A stretch of 62,895 bases of DNA from Planctomycetaceae bacterium. GTDB lineage: Bacteria > Planctomycetota > Planctomycetia > Planctomycetales > Planctomycetaceae. Below, piece after piece: positions 1 through 7,560 of the stretch. The position numbers were made by a program, and so were the translations under genes. The stretch covers positions 1-62,895 of the forward strand of contig OMIV01000003.1 in NCBI GenBank assembly GCA_900299185.1, read 5' to 3'. The number at the start of each line of letters is the position of its first letter. Positions within the stretch are counted from its first letter, which is position 1. The notes beneath the pieces were generated by a model, which searched no databases, was not told the DNA's origin, and saw only the letters and a program-made list of their open reading frames with translations.

Positions 1-115
1 GCTGCGGCGACATCCTCGAAGACTCACGTCCCTCACGGGCGAATGATTGGAGGAAATCTTACCCCCGCTGCCAAGCCCACTTCGCCAATCTCCGGCAGAA
101 TTCTCGGACAGGCTC
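1..115 (-). mobile_element. End of an insertion sequence (partial, continues off the left edge)
   Basis: Positions 103-115 read CTCGGACAGGCTC, the exact reverse complement of GAGCCTGTCCGAG at 62781-62793, where a transposase-like reading frame ends 42 bases inward. Both copies abut a CTAG tetranucleotide (116-119 here, 62777-62780 there), as expected for an element with 13-bp terminal inverted repeats that targets CTAG. On the minus strand an ATG at 13-11 followed by three codons (M-S-P-Q) may be the transposase start, so this would be the 5' end of the element. The boundary is well supported; the family (IS5/IS1182-like) is a guess. Confidence 0.7.
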
Positions 116-523
116 CTAGGTAGCCGATCGATTTCGGTCGCCGAAGCTCACAGCATTATCAACTCGGCGTCGGTTGCGAACGCCGCCGCGGTATCTGGAG
201 CGACAGCCTTTTCCACGCAGTCCATCGTGCCTTCAGCATTCACGACTCAATCTTTCGCTCCAGTTGTGCAGGCCGCTCCAGTGACGACCTACTACTCGGC
301 GCCTGCGGCAACCGCTTGGACTCGTGTGACTGCGGGTGGCTTCACGACGATCTCGTCCTACCCAGTCGATACCGGGACCACGACTTATTACGTGCCTCAA
401 GCAACGGTCGCTCCGACTTCGACCTACACGACAACCTACTATTGGGGACGGACTCCGGCACCGTCTCATCGTCCGTATGGCCAGCCTTATGGAACACCAT
501 CGAACTTCTATTTCCGACGCTAA
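116..523 (+). pseudogene. Thr/Tyr/Pro-rich secreted-type protein, 5' end lost to IS insertion
   Basis: An open frame runs from a TTG at 47, inside the IS end, across the junction at 115/116 to a stop at 521-523. The host-derived part is about 135 residues of low-complexity sequence rich in Thr, Ser, Ala, Val and Tyr, with repeated TTYY blocks and a basic end (NFYFRR). No signal peptide, ATG or ribosome site belongs to the host portion, so the original N-terminus was probably removed by the insertion. The composition suggests a cell-surface or secreted protein. I do not recognise a family. Whether the fused frame starting at 47 is translated is unknown. Confidence 0.5.
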
Positions 524-544
524 CGCTCAGCTGGAATTGATGTG

Positions 545-571
545 GTGATGCTCGTTCGACGCGAGCATCAC
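545..571. terminator. Hairpin between convergent genes
   Basis: GTGATGCTCG and CGAGCATCAC form a perfect 10-bp stem with a 7-nt loop between the plus-strand fragment ending at 523 and the minus-strand exbD gene ending at 605. There is no strong T-run on either side, so its role as a bidirectional terminator is inferred from position. Confidence 0.45.
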
Positions 572-604
572 GCATCGCTTTGCGATATCTGCCATCGAGT
601 GCGT

Positions 605-1051
605 TCAGCGAGTCGCAGGCTTCGTCAGTAACGAAACCTTCTGCATCTTGAGCGAAGCCAAGAGGTCGAGCACCGACATGATCTCGCCATAGGCTTCAGT
701 TCGATCTCCGGCCAATCGCACTTCTTGAGTCAAACGCGCGGGACCGAGTGCTTTGAGTTTCTCTTCGAGCTGTTCGCGGCTGATGAGCTCGCGATTGAGA
801 AACATCGCCGTGCGTCCTTCGTCGTTCTTGCGAACCACAATCTCCCAGGGCGAAGACGCCACCGCTGCGGCACCGTTAGCTGACTCGGGCAGATTCACTT
901 TCAGCGCGTTGTTGCCAACGACCGACGGCACGGTCATCAGGAACACGATGAGCAACACCAGCACAACATCCACCAACGGAGTGATGTTGATGTCGGTCAT
1001 GAGTCCTGCATCTTCTTCATCCGAATAGCCCGAACTCGATCCTGCTCCCAT
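605..1051 (-). CDS. ExbD/TolR-family biopolymer transport protein
   Basis: This 148-residue protein has the ExbD/TolR layout: a short cytoplasmic N-terminus, the motif TDINITPLVDVVLVLLIVFL around residues 20-40 with the conserved membrane Asp, and a periplasmic domain. With ExbB/TolQ it forms a proton-driven motor in the inner membrane that energises TonB-type transport or Tol-type envelope work. The ATG at 1051 is preceded by AAGGAG at good spacing, whereas the longer frame starting at 1093 would overlap the upstream gene. It lies 31 bases downstream of the ExbB-like gene and is surely co-transcribed. No tonB or outer-membrane receptor is nearby, so the partner system cannot be named. Confidence 0.9.
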   Translation of the reverse strand: MGAGSSSGYSDEEDAGLMTDINITPLVDVVLVLLIVFLMTVPSVVGNNALKVNLPESANGAAAVASSPWEIVVRKNDEGRTAMFLNRELISREQLEEKLKALGPARLTQEVRLAGDRTEAYGEIMSVLDLLASLKMQKVSLLTKPATR

Positions 1052-1082
1052 GTCTGTTCTCCTTAACTCAGCTCCAACGCGG

Positions 1083-1760
1083 TTACGAGCCACTGCTCGC
1101 GACGGAATTGGCTGCCCGTTGTCGAGCCGCCACCACGATCGCGCATCGCGACAGAACCAAATGAGCGAGAGCGTCGGTCTGCAAGAGCGTGACTTTCACT
1201 TGGCGTTGAAAGTAGTTGAAGCTCAACACGGCGGGGACAGCGACGAACAATCCAACGGCGGTCGCGACAAGAGCCTCGAACACACCAGCCATGACGGCAT
1301 TGGGATCAGAAGCCGCGCCTGGAGTTGCACCGACGAGATCATGAGCCGCTTTGATAATGCCCAGCACCGTTCCGAGCAGGCCGACGAATGGAGCGTTACT
1401 GCCGATGCTGCCTAAGACCGCCAAGCTTTGGTCAAGGTAACGACGTTCGCGAGCCTTGACGCTGAGCATGGCTTCGCCGCAGACCTGAGCACCACGAGTG
1501 ATTTCCGACAGCCCGGCTGCGACGACTTTGCATTCAATGGATGTGGCACCTTGCACGAGTTCATTCGCGCCGCGCACGTCACCGTTCTGCAATCGTAGTT
1601 CAAGCTGAGATCCAAGTTGCTCGGCATCGACCTTGTTGCGACGAAAATAGAGCACGCGTTCGACGATCATCCCGACGCTGATGATGCTCAAGAGGACTAA
1701 GCCCCATAAGACCCACTCGGCGCCGACATTGGTCGCTCGCAGAAAGAACTCCGTCAGCAT
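1083..1760 (-). CDS. MotA/TolQ/ExbB proton channel family protein
   Basis: The 225-residue product has an N-terminal membrane helix (WVLWGLVLLSIISVGMIVER), a cytoplasmic loop, and two further membrane helices with the family signature NAPFVGLLGTVLGII and ALVATAVGLFVAVPAVL. This is the stator-channel subunit partnering the ExbD-like protein downstream. The start at 1760 is preceded by GAGGGGGTGGGGC. An open frame extends upstream to 2075, but it runs through a terminator hairpin and the end of the DUF1559 gene and is rejected. The gene order ExbB then ExbD is the usual one. Confidence 0.9.
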   Translation of the reverse strand: MLTEFFLRATNVGAEWVLWGLVLLSIISVGMIVERVLYFRRNKVDAEQLGSQLELRLQNGDVRGANELVQGATSIECKVVAAGLSEITRGAQVCGEAMLSVKARERRYLDQSLAVLGSIGSNAPFVGLLGTVLGIIKAAHDLVGATPGAASDPNAVMAGVFEALVATAVGLFVAVPAVLSFNYFQRQVKVTLLQTDALAHLVLSRCAIVVAARQRAANSVASSGS

Positions 1761-1900
1761 GCCCCACCCCCTCGCTTCCGTGCTGGAGCGCGTCCTCATT
1801 CGGAACTTTGAGGTCATCGCGCTTAGTCGTGGGATGCTATGAGTGATCTTCGAGTTCCTGAAGATCAGCTTGCATGCTGTCGGCGAACGATGTTGCAAAC

Positions 1901-1940
1901 AAAAAAAGACGGCGGCCTGAAAACTACAGGCTGCCGTCTT
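1901..1940 (-). terminator. Rho-independent terminator of the DUF1559 gene
   Basis: On the minus strand, AAGACGGCAGCCTG, a 7-nt loop and CAGGCCGCCGTCTT form a 14-bp stem with one mismatch, followed by a run of seven Ts. It begins 29 bases after the DUF1559 stop and separates that gene from exbB. Confidence 0.9.
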
Positions 1941-1968
1941 CATTCGATATGAAAGCAAACTCCGAGTG

Positions 1969-2919
1969 TTACTCGATTGCCATTTGCACGTCGTGCTCGC
2001 CACCTTGGGTGGTGCTGAGCCCACGCCAGATCGACAACGAGACGTTTTCGGAGACGAACTTCGCCGAGCCATCACACATCACCAACTGCACGCCGCCAAC
2101 ATGCCGGCTTCGCGCGGCAAACATGGTGGGATCTGTCGTCGTCGAGACCGCACACGGCAAGTTACGGGCTGGCAAGTTATTGCAGTAGCCCGCCGTGTAG
2201 ATGCGATCGGGAGTGGGATCATTTGGCATGAGGTAGGTCGTGAATTGGCTCGCATCTCCCCACCACGAAAAGCCACGCAAGTCAGAACCTTGTCCCTGTA
2301 TCACTTCTGCCACGCAGATCGTGTTGGAAGTGCCGTCGGTGATGTCGCGAATCTTTGCCGTCCGAGCCGGTGTGTTTTGACCGTTCGTGTAGAACGGCGC
2401 TCCGCCAAACGTGACGCCATTTAGCGTCGCTTGCTGCGAGTAGCTCGTGTTGCCGTGGTTGACTGCGTAGTTGTGCGACGTGATTCCGAGGATGGGTTTG
2501 TTTTCTTGATCGCTGGGGCAGGTGTAGGCTGAGATCCGATTCGTCGTCACCGGCAGATTCAGCACACCGCTGTAGCGTCCATCCGATATTCCATATGGAG
2601 CCGGTGCGGTGTCGTACTTGAAGTTGTAGACATATCGATCTGCCAGAGCTTGCTGGTCAACGTAAGGCAGCAGAGCCACCAGCCACGTGCCCCAGCAGCA
2701 GCTATACGAGCCGACTGGAAACGTCAGATAGACCTCTTCGTAGGACTGCATGCCGAGTCCGATTTGCTTCAGATTGTTTTTGCACTGGCTGCGTCTCGCG
2801 GCTTCGCGAGCTTGTTGCACGGCTGGCAACAGCAAGGCGACTAGAACCGCAATAATGGCAATGACAACTAACAATTCGATGAGCGTGAATCCTCGTGGGC
2901 GGGCACTCTTCAACGACAT
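1969..2919 (-). CDS. DUF1559 family prepilin-like protein
   Basis: The 316-residue protein begins with a type IV prepilin/pseudopilin leader ([19 protein letters not shown], residues 9-27), with Phe+1 and Glu+5 after the Gly cleavage site, followed by [19 protein letters not shown], which is typical of planctomycete DUF1559 proteins. The C-terminus carries the family's His...DG pattern ([15 protein letters not shown]). These proteins occur in many copies per planctomycete genome and are thought to be secreted pseudopilin-like proteins of unknown role. The start has AAAGGA upstream. A small lipoprotein gene lies 70 bases upstream, a frequent pairing. Confidence 0.93.
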   Translation of the reverse strand: MSLKSARPRGFTLIELLVVIAIIAVLVALLLPAVQQAREAARRSQCKNNLKQIGLGMQSYEEVYLTFPVGSYSCCWGTWLVALLPYVDQQALADRYVYNFKYDTAPAPYGISDGRYSGVLNLPVTTNRISAYTCPSDQENKPILGITSHNYAVNHGNTSYSQQATLNGVTFGGAPFYTNGQNTPARTAKIRDITDGTSNTICVAEVIQGQGSDLRGFSWWGDASQFTTYLMPNDPTPDRIYTAGYCNNLPARNLPCAVSTTTDPTMFAARSRHVGGVQLVMCDGSAKFVSENVSLSIWRGLSTTQGGEHDVQMAIE

Positions 2920-2989
2920 GGCTTCGTTCCTTTGCTGAATCTAATGAGTGGAAGCAAGTAGGAGACGCGTTGAGTAACTTGCGATCGAT

Positions 2990-3409
2990 CTACTTGGTTA
3001 GATCAAAAACATGTGGCTGATTTGCTCCGGCATTAACCGTGATTTTCAGTTGGCTGTTGGAGTTGTAGGCCGCCGGAATGAGTTCTTCGGCGAGCTTCGA
3101 AGAATCTCCCGGAGCAGCTTCTGCGGCGACACCTTCACCGGCGGCGCTGATGCGAACGATGTACTCACCAGGAGGCAGTCCACGTTCGGCTGGGATGTCG
3201 AACTTACCTTGTGAGATCGTTGTTCCCGACGCGACGCCTTGTGGGCCAGCCGGTTCAAAGCGAATGGAGCCGTTGGCGACCGGCTCCTTGTTGAGCGTCA
3301 CAGTTCCCGTCACTCGTTGGCGACTGAGTTTGTTCTCGCTGCCGCATCCTATGAGGAGCGACAGAAGCAGTGCCGCATACGAAAAACATTTGAGGCCCGA
3401 CATCGTCAT
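2990..3409 (-). CDS. Small lipoprotein with carboxypeptidase-regulatory-like fold
   Basis: A lipoprotein signal (MTMSGLKCFSYAALLLSLLIGC) ends in a lipobox LIGC near residue 21. The mature part begins VTGTVTLNKEPVANGSIRFEPAG and later has GLPPGEYIVRISA, the pattern of the transthyretin/carboxypeptidase regulatory-like domain seen in planctomycete lipoproteins. I chose the ATG at 3409 because GGAGAA precedes it by six bases; the frame stays open to 3496. It is upstream of, and probably in an operon with, the DUF1559 gene. The function is unknown; a role at the cell envelope next to the pseudopilin-like protein is inferred. Confidence 0.8.
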   Translation of the reverse strand: MTMSGLKCFSYAALLLSLLIGCGSENKLSRQRVTGTVTLNKEPVANGSIRFEPAGPQGVASGTTISQGKFDIPAERGLPPGEYIVRISAAGEGVAAEAAPGDSSKLAEELIPAAYNSNSQLKITVNAGANQPHVFDLTK

Positions 3410-3781
3410 GCAATTCTCCATCGGAAAAGGGCGGTGACCAATACTGGTACGAGCCGCAACAGTGAGTGTCGCGAGCGCTGTCATAATCGGGTTCATATCT
3501 CATCGGCTCGGAATGAAGCCAGCAAAGAGATCTCGCGAATGCGTTATGAACGGAAAACCGCTCATCCCGCGTTTGACGACCTGACCATCAGATTTCTCAT
3601 CAATTCAAGGCATTTGGATGATTCACGCCCAACGAATTTCTCACGGTACGGTGTGGACGCGCTATAGGGCCGTTGCCAGAATCCCGCCCCCTCGAAGTCC
3701 CCGCCGATCTCAATACCCTGCCTTCCCAACGTTCGGGTTGATTCTCCCCGCAACGATTCCCGCCACTCACAGGAGCGACCG
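3410..3781. other. Intergenic region between divergent genes
   Basis: These 372 bases separate the divergent lipoprotein and HTH-EIIA genes and should hold both promoters. Short open frames here lack ribosome sites and I see no convincing structure or promoter motif. Confidence 0.6.
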
Positions 3782-4501
3782 ATGTCTCACGAGGTCTTTA
3801 GCCTTGATGAACTCGCCCGCCATTTGGGACGGGATCGACGTGAAATCGAGAAGCTCGCGAATCGCGGTCGACTGCCTGGTCGTCGAGTTGGCTCGAGTTG
3901 GGTCTTTCATCAAGCCGAGGTGACGCGCTGGCTCGAGCAGGAGATGCGCGAGTACTCAAATGCCGAATTGCGTTCGGTCGAGCGGTCTCAAAAGTCCGAC
4001 GAGTTTTGCCATCTGTTGCCGGTCAGTGCGTTGATGACGGTCGATACGGTGCAGGTGCCGTTGGAAGCTCGCAACAAGCGAGCGGTTCTTGAATGCTTGA
4101 TCGAAGTCGCTGGCCGTTCGAGCTCGATTTGGAGCCCCAGTGATTTGTTGAAGGCCGTGCAGCAACGCGAAGAGATCTTTGCCACGGCTTACGAGGGCGG
4201 CGTCGCGATTCCTCACCCTCGTAACCCGCTGCCCGATGCTCATTCGGATTCAATCATTGTGTTTGGACGAACCTATTCGGGGATCCCGTTTGGTGCTCCG
4301 CATGGTGGTCTGACTGACTTGTTCTTCCTCGTGCTGTGTCGCGACTCGCGGGCTCATTTGCAGATCGTCGCTCGGCTCGGTCGCATGTTTCAGTTGCCCA
4401 ATTTCTTAGACGGCTTGCGAGAGCAGGAAGACGCTTCAAGCACCTATGACTACATCGTCGCCGCTGACCGATTGGTCGCTCAACAAGACGGCCCACACTA
4501 A
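3782..4501 (+). CDS. PTS EIIA (PtsN-like) domain fused to an excisionase/MerR-type HTH domain
   Basis: Residues 5-52 (SLDELARHLGRDRREIEKLA...GSSWVFHQAEVTRWLE) match the helix-turn-helix of excisionase/MerR-like DNA-binding domains. After a linker, residues 80-232 form a fructose/mannitol-type EIIA domain with the phospho-acceptor His145 in GVAIPHPR, matching PtsN. PtsN proteins receive phosphate from NPr/EI-Ntr and act by protein contacts; here a DNA-binding head suggests a phosphorylation-responsive transcription regulator. The ATG is preceded by AGGAG. It is a single gene followed by a strong hairpin. No other PTS gene is in the window. The domain calls are firm; the regulatory role is inference. 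Confidence 0.85.
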   Translation: MSHEVFSLDELARHLGRDRREIEKLANRGRLPGRRVGSSWVFHQAEVTRWLEQEMREYSNAELRSVERSQKSDEFCHLLPVSALMTVDTVQVPLEARNKRAVLECLIEVAGRSSSIWSPSDLLKAVQQREEIFATAYEGGVAIPHPRNPLPDAHSDSIIVFGRTYSGIPFGAPHGGLTDLFFLVLCRDSRAHLQIVARLGRMFQLPNFLDGLREQEDASSTYDYIVAADRLVAQQDGPH

Positions 4502-4527
4502 CGTGGCTTGCGACCTGGTAGTCCTTA

Positions 4528-4597
4528 CTCTGCGTTCTCTAATCCTCTGTGGTGAGTAATTCTTTCCCCACAGAGGACCAGAGATCGCAGAGTTTTT
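4528..4597 (+). terminator. Long composite hairpin with T-run
   Basis: An outer 7-bp stem (CTCTGCG 4528-4534 with CGCAGAG 4586-4592) encloses an inner 10-bp stem (TCCTCTGTGG with CCACAGAGGA), followed directly by TTTTT. It lies 27 bases after the HTH-EIIA stop and looks like its rho-independent terminator, though it is unusually long. Confidence 0.75.
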
Positions 4598-4738
4598 CAG
4601 AAGACTTGTTGCAACCCGCTGGATTAAGCGAGCTCTGATTTCAACGTGATGAGATTCGAGGTCGCGTTCGCAGTGCTGTTTGTATTTCAAGTCGGAGTCC
4701 TGAGTCGCACTTAATGTCCTTCATAAGGAAACCGCTTC

Positions 4739-6205
4739 ATGTCGCGACTTGTACCGGCGCTTTTGGTGTTGTTCGTGGTCTCGGAACTGTTGGCTGCCGA
4801 CCGTCCTTTTGAACTGCGAGTCATCGACTCGGATACCGGACGCGGCATTCCATTGGTCGAAATCGAGACCGTTAATCGCATTCCTTACGTCACCGACAGT
4901 GCGGGCCGCGTGGCGTTTGATGAACCAGGACTGCTTGGGCAACGAGTCTTCTTCGAGATGCGCAGTCACGGCTATGAAGTTCCGAAAGATGCCTTTGGAG
5001 CAGTCGGAGCGAGCGTCATGGCAACGCCCGGTGGGCGAGCGGAAGTCAAACTCAAGCGGCGAAACATTGCCGAGCGACTCTACCGCATTACGGGACAGGG
5101 TATTTATTCCGACAGCATCAAGCTCGGTCATCAAGCTCCTCTGAAGCAGCCTCTGCTAAATGGTTTGGTCGTCGGTCAGGATTCGACACTGGCCGTGCCG
5201 TATCGCGGCAAGGTGCGGTGGTTCTGGGGCGACACTTCTCGACCTGCTCATCCTCTCGGCCATTTCCAAACAGCGGGAGCGACTTCGTTACTCCCGAAAG
5301 ATGGCGGTCTCGACCCCAGCATTGGAGTCGATCTTACATACTTCACGCGAGAGGATGGTTTCAGTCGTCCCATGGCTCCGCTGCCCGAGCAAGGATTGGT
5401 TTGGATCGACGGTGTTCTGACTGTTGCCGATGGCGCCGGACGAGAAGTCATGGTCGCGCACTTCTCGCGCCGCAAAGACTTGGGAACTCAGCTTGAGCAT
5501 GGCTTGCTGACCTACGACGACAACAAAGATGTCTTTGTGCGAGCGAAGACGTTAGATGAGAAGAATTCTTGGAGACATCCGCGCGGGCAAGCGACGCTTC
5601 ACGAGGGGTACTGGTACTTCTCGCATCCGTTCGCGACGACGCGAGTTCGCGCAACCTTGGCCGATGTTCTCAACCCCGATCGGTACGAAGCCTTTGGCCC
5701 TGGCCAGCAAGCAACAGGTTCTTCGGCATATGAATTTGGAGTCGACCGCGAACCGATCGACCAGAAGTCGGAAGCGGCAGCACTCAAGAAGAACGCTGCT
5801 CAACTGCCGAGCCCGCAGTTGCAACTTGTGGCTGCCGATTCGGGACAAGCAGTGACGGCTCACGCGGGTTCGATCCGCTGGAATCAACATCGCCAGCGCT
5901 GGGTGTTAATCACCGCGCAGATTGGCGGCACATCTTTCTTGGGCGAAGTTTGGTACGCGGAAGCTCAACACATCACCGGGCCGTGGAGCAAAGCGGTGAA
6001 GGTGGTCACGCACGAGAAGTACTCGTTCTACAACCCGGTTCAACACGCGTTCTTTGATGCTGACAATGGAAAGTCGATTTACTTCGAGGGCACCTACACG
6101 CTGACGTTTTCGGGCAATACGCGGCCAACGCCGCGCTACGAGTACAACCAAGTGATGTATCGCTTGGACGTCGACGATCCTCGCCTAGCTGCAGTACGAC
6201 AGTGA
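4739..6205 (+). CDS. Secreted protein of unknown function, N-terminal regulatory-like domain
   Basis: The 488-residue product has a signal peptide (MSRLVPALLVLFVVSELLA, cleavage before ADRP). Residues 22-105 (FELRVIDSDTGRGIPLVEIETVN...DSAGRVAFDEPGLLGQ) look like a small beta-sandwich of the carboxypeptidase-regulatory type. The rest contains repeated Trp/Gly/Asp-rich strands (VRWFWGDTSRPAHPLG, GQATLHEGYWYFSHPF, GGTSFLGEVWYAEA), which resemble glycoside-hydrolase-type beta-propellers. I cannot name the family or a substrate. AAGGAA precedes the start. The gene stands alone, probably exported to the periplasm. Confidence 0.75.
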   Translation: MSRLVPALLVLFVVSELLAADRPFELRVIDSDTGRGIPLVEIETVNRIPYVTDSAGRVAFDEPGLLGQRVFFEMRSHGYEVPKDAFGAVGASVMATPGGRAEVKLKRRNIAERLYRITGQGIYSDSIKLGHQAPLKQPLLNGLVVGQDSTLAVPYRGKVRWFWGDTSRPAHPLGHFQTAGATSLLPKDGGLDPSIGVDLTYFTREDGFSRPMAPLPEQGLVWIDGVLTVADGAGREVMVAHFSRRKDLGTQLEHGLLTYDDNKDVFVRAKTLDEKNSWRHPRGQATLHEGYWYFSHPFATTRVRATLADVLNPDRYEAFGPGQQATGSSAYEFGVDREPIDQKSEAAALKKNAAQLPSPQLQLVAADSGQAVTAHAGSIRWNQHRQRWVLITAQIGGTSFLGEVWYAEAQHITGPWSKAVKVVTHEKYSFYNPVQHAFFDADNGKSIYFEGTYTLTFSGNTRPTPRYEYNQVMYRLDVDDPRLAAVRQ

Positions 6206-6774
6206 CCGAGATGCTTGCTCTTGGGTTTCTGACAGGGGCACCTTTTGATGTGAGGTAGGTTTTCAACCTGCCAATTCCATAGCTGTTTCACTGGTTGAAA
6301 ACCTGCGCCACGGACTCTTGTAAGCCACGACTGCTCTCAACTTTCGTAATCACGTCTTCCGAGTTTGCGTTTGTGTTGCTGCTTGATTGACTCGTCGACT
6401 TGATCGAGGTGGGCCGAGCGTGCTTAAGAAAACACTGGCCACCGCCAACGGTGCGAAGAAGGTTGTTCGTTGCGGCGCTGAACTGTGGACTGATTTTCCT
6501 TCTGCGGTTTCGATGAGGCTGGCGACGTGGCCGAGTTGCATGGGCGTGTTCCTTGGTGATGCGTCGTTGTTGTTTCTGATTGACGTTGGGGCCTACATGA
6601 GAAGACAGACGCGTTAAGACAGAATGTCGTTCGCGTGAATCTCAGAATGCAGACAGTTCGTGCTCTGTGATTTGATTGAGCGTTGTCGTCACCTTGTCCG
6701 CTCAGATTCAAATGCCACGATACGAGCCTGCGATTTGATCATCGTTCCGCACTCCATCAAGAAGGCGAACTCCA
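6206..6774. other. Intergenic region with a 12-bp inverted repeat
   Basis: This 569-base gap has no convincing gene. It contains AGGTTTTCAACC at 6257-6268 and its exact reverse complement at 6293-6304, separated by 24 bases, shortly after the preceding stop. This may be a terminator or a dispersed intergenic repeat. The short frame at 6387-6617 has no supporting features. Confidence 0.55.
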
Positions 6775-7548
6775 ATGAAACTCGGACTCGTGACCTATAT
6801 GTGGGGCGCAGAATGGGACGTTCCAACGCTGATCAAGAATTGCGAAGCGACCGGCTTCGAAGGCGTTGAGCTGCGGTCGACTCATAAGCACGGAGTCGAG
6901 CCGACTTTGGACGAGACGGCTCGTCGTGAGATCAAGAAGCAGTTCGCCGATTCCAAAGTGGCCTGCGTCGGACTTGGTTCGGCTTGCGAATATCAAGACC
7001 CAGATCATGGCATCGTGCAGCAAAACATCGAGCTCACTAAGAAGTTCATTGTCCTGTCGCATGATGTCGGAGCGTCGGGAGTCAAAGTGCGTCCGAACAA
7101 ACTGGTGACGGGCGAGGAACGCAAACGAACGGTCGCTCGGATCGGTGAAGCACTGGTGGAGTGCGGTAAGTTCGCTGCCAACTACAACCAAGAGATTCGC
7201 GTCGAAGTTCATGGCAACGGCACATCGAAGCCGGAAGTGATGCGCGAGATCATGGACATCGCTCAGCACCCCAACGTGAAGGTCTGTTGGAATTCGAACC
7301 CCGGTGAGACCATCAACGGCTCCATCAAGTCAAACTTTGATTTGCTGAAGGGACGCTTCGGGCAAACGGTCCACATTCACGACTTGTTCGACGACTACCC
7401 GTATCGCGAACTCTTTGCGTTGCTGCGGGACATGAACTATCGCGGCTATTGCTTGTCCGAAAGTCCCGCGACGACCGACACGATCAAGGTCATGCGTTAC
7501 TACCGAGCTCTCTTTGATGAGATGAATCGAACGATGACTGCTCAATGA
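6775..7548 (+). CDS. Sugar phosphate isomerase/epimerase-like TIM-barrel protein
   Basis: This 257-residue cytosolic protein has the xylose-isomerase-like TIM-barrel (AP endonuclease 2 superfamily) pattern: KLGLVTYMWG at strand 1, GFEGVELRSTHKHGVEP at strand 2, then EVHGN, VKVCWNSNPGET and VHIHDLFDDYPYRELFALL with the metal-binding Glu, Asn/Asp and His positions. Relatives isomerise or epimerise sugars or sugar derivatives; the substrate cannot be read from sequence. AAGG precedes the ATG. It converges with the hydrolase gene at 7561, only 12 bases away. Confidence 0.8.
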   Translation: MKLGLVTYMWGAEWDVPTLIKNCEATGFEGVELRSTHKHGVEPTLDETARREIKKQFADSKVACVGLGSACEYQDPDHGIVQQNIELTKKFIVLSHDVGASGVKVRPNKLVTGEERKRTVARIGEALVECGKFAANYNQEIRVEVHGNGTSKPEVMREIMDIAQHPNVKVCWNSNPGETINGSIKSNFDLLKGRFGQTVHIHDLFDDYPYRELFALLRDMNYRGYCLSESPATTDTIKVMRYYRALFDEMNRTMTAQ

Positions 7549-7560
7549 TCTGGCAAACGC

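Noticed and set aside
1761-2075. N-terminal extension of the ExbB-like frame
   Set aside because: It runs through a terminator and the DUF1559 3' end; GAGGGGG before ATG at 1760 fits better.
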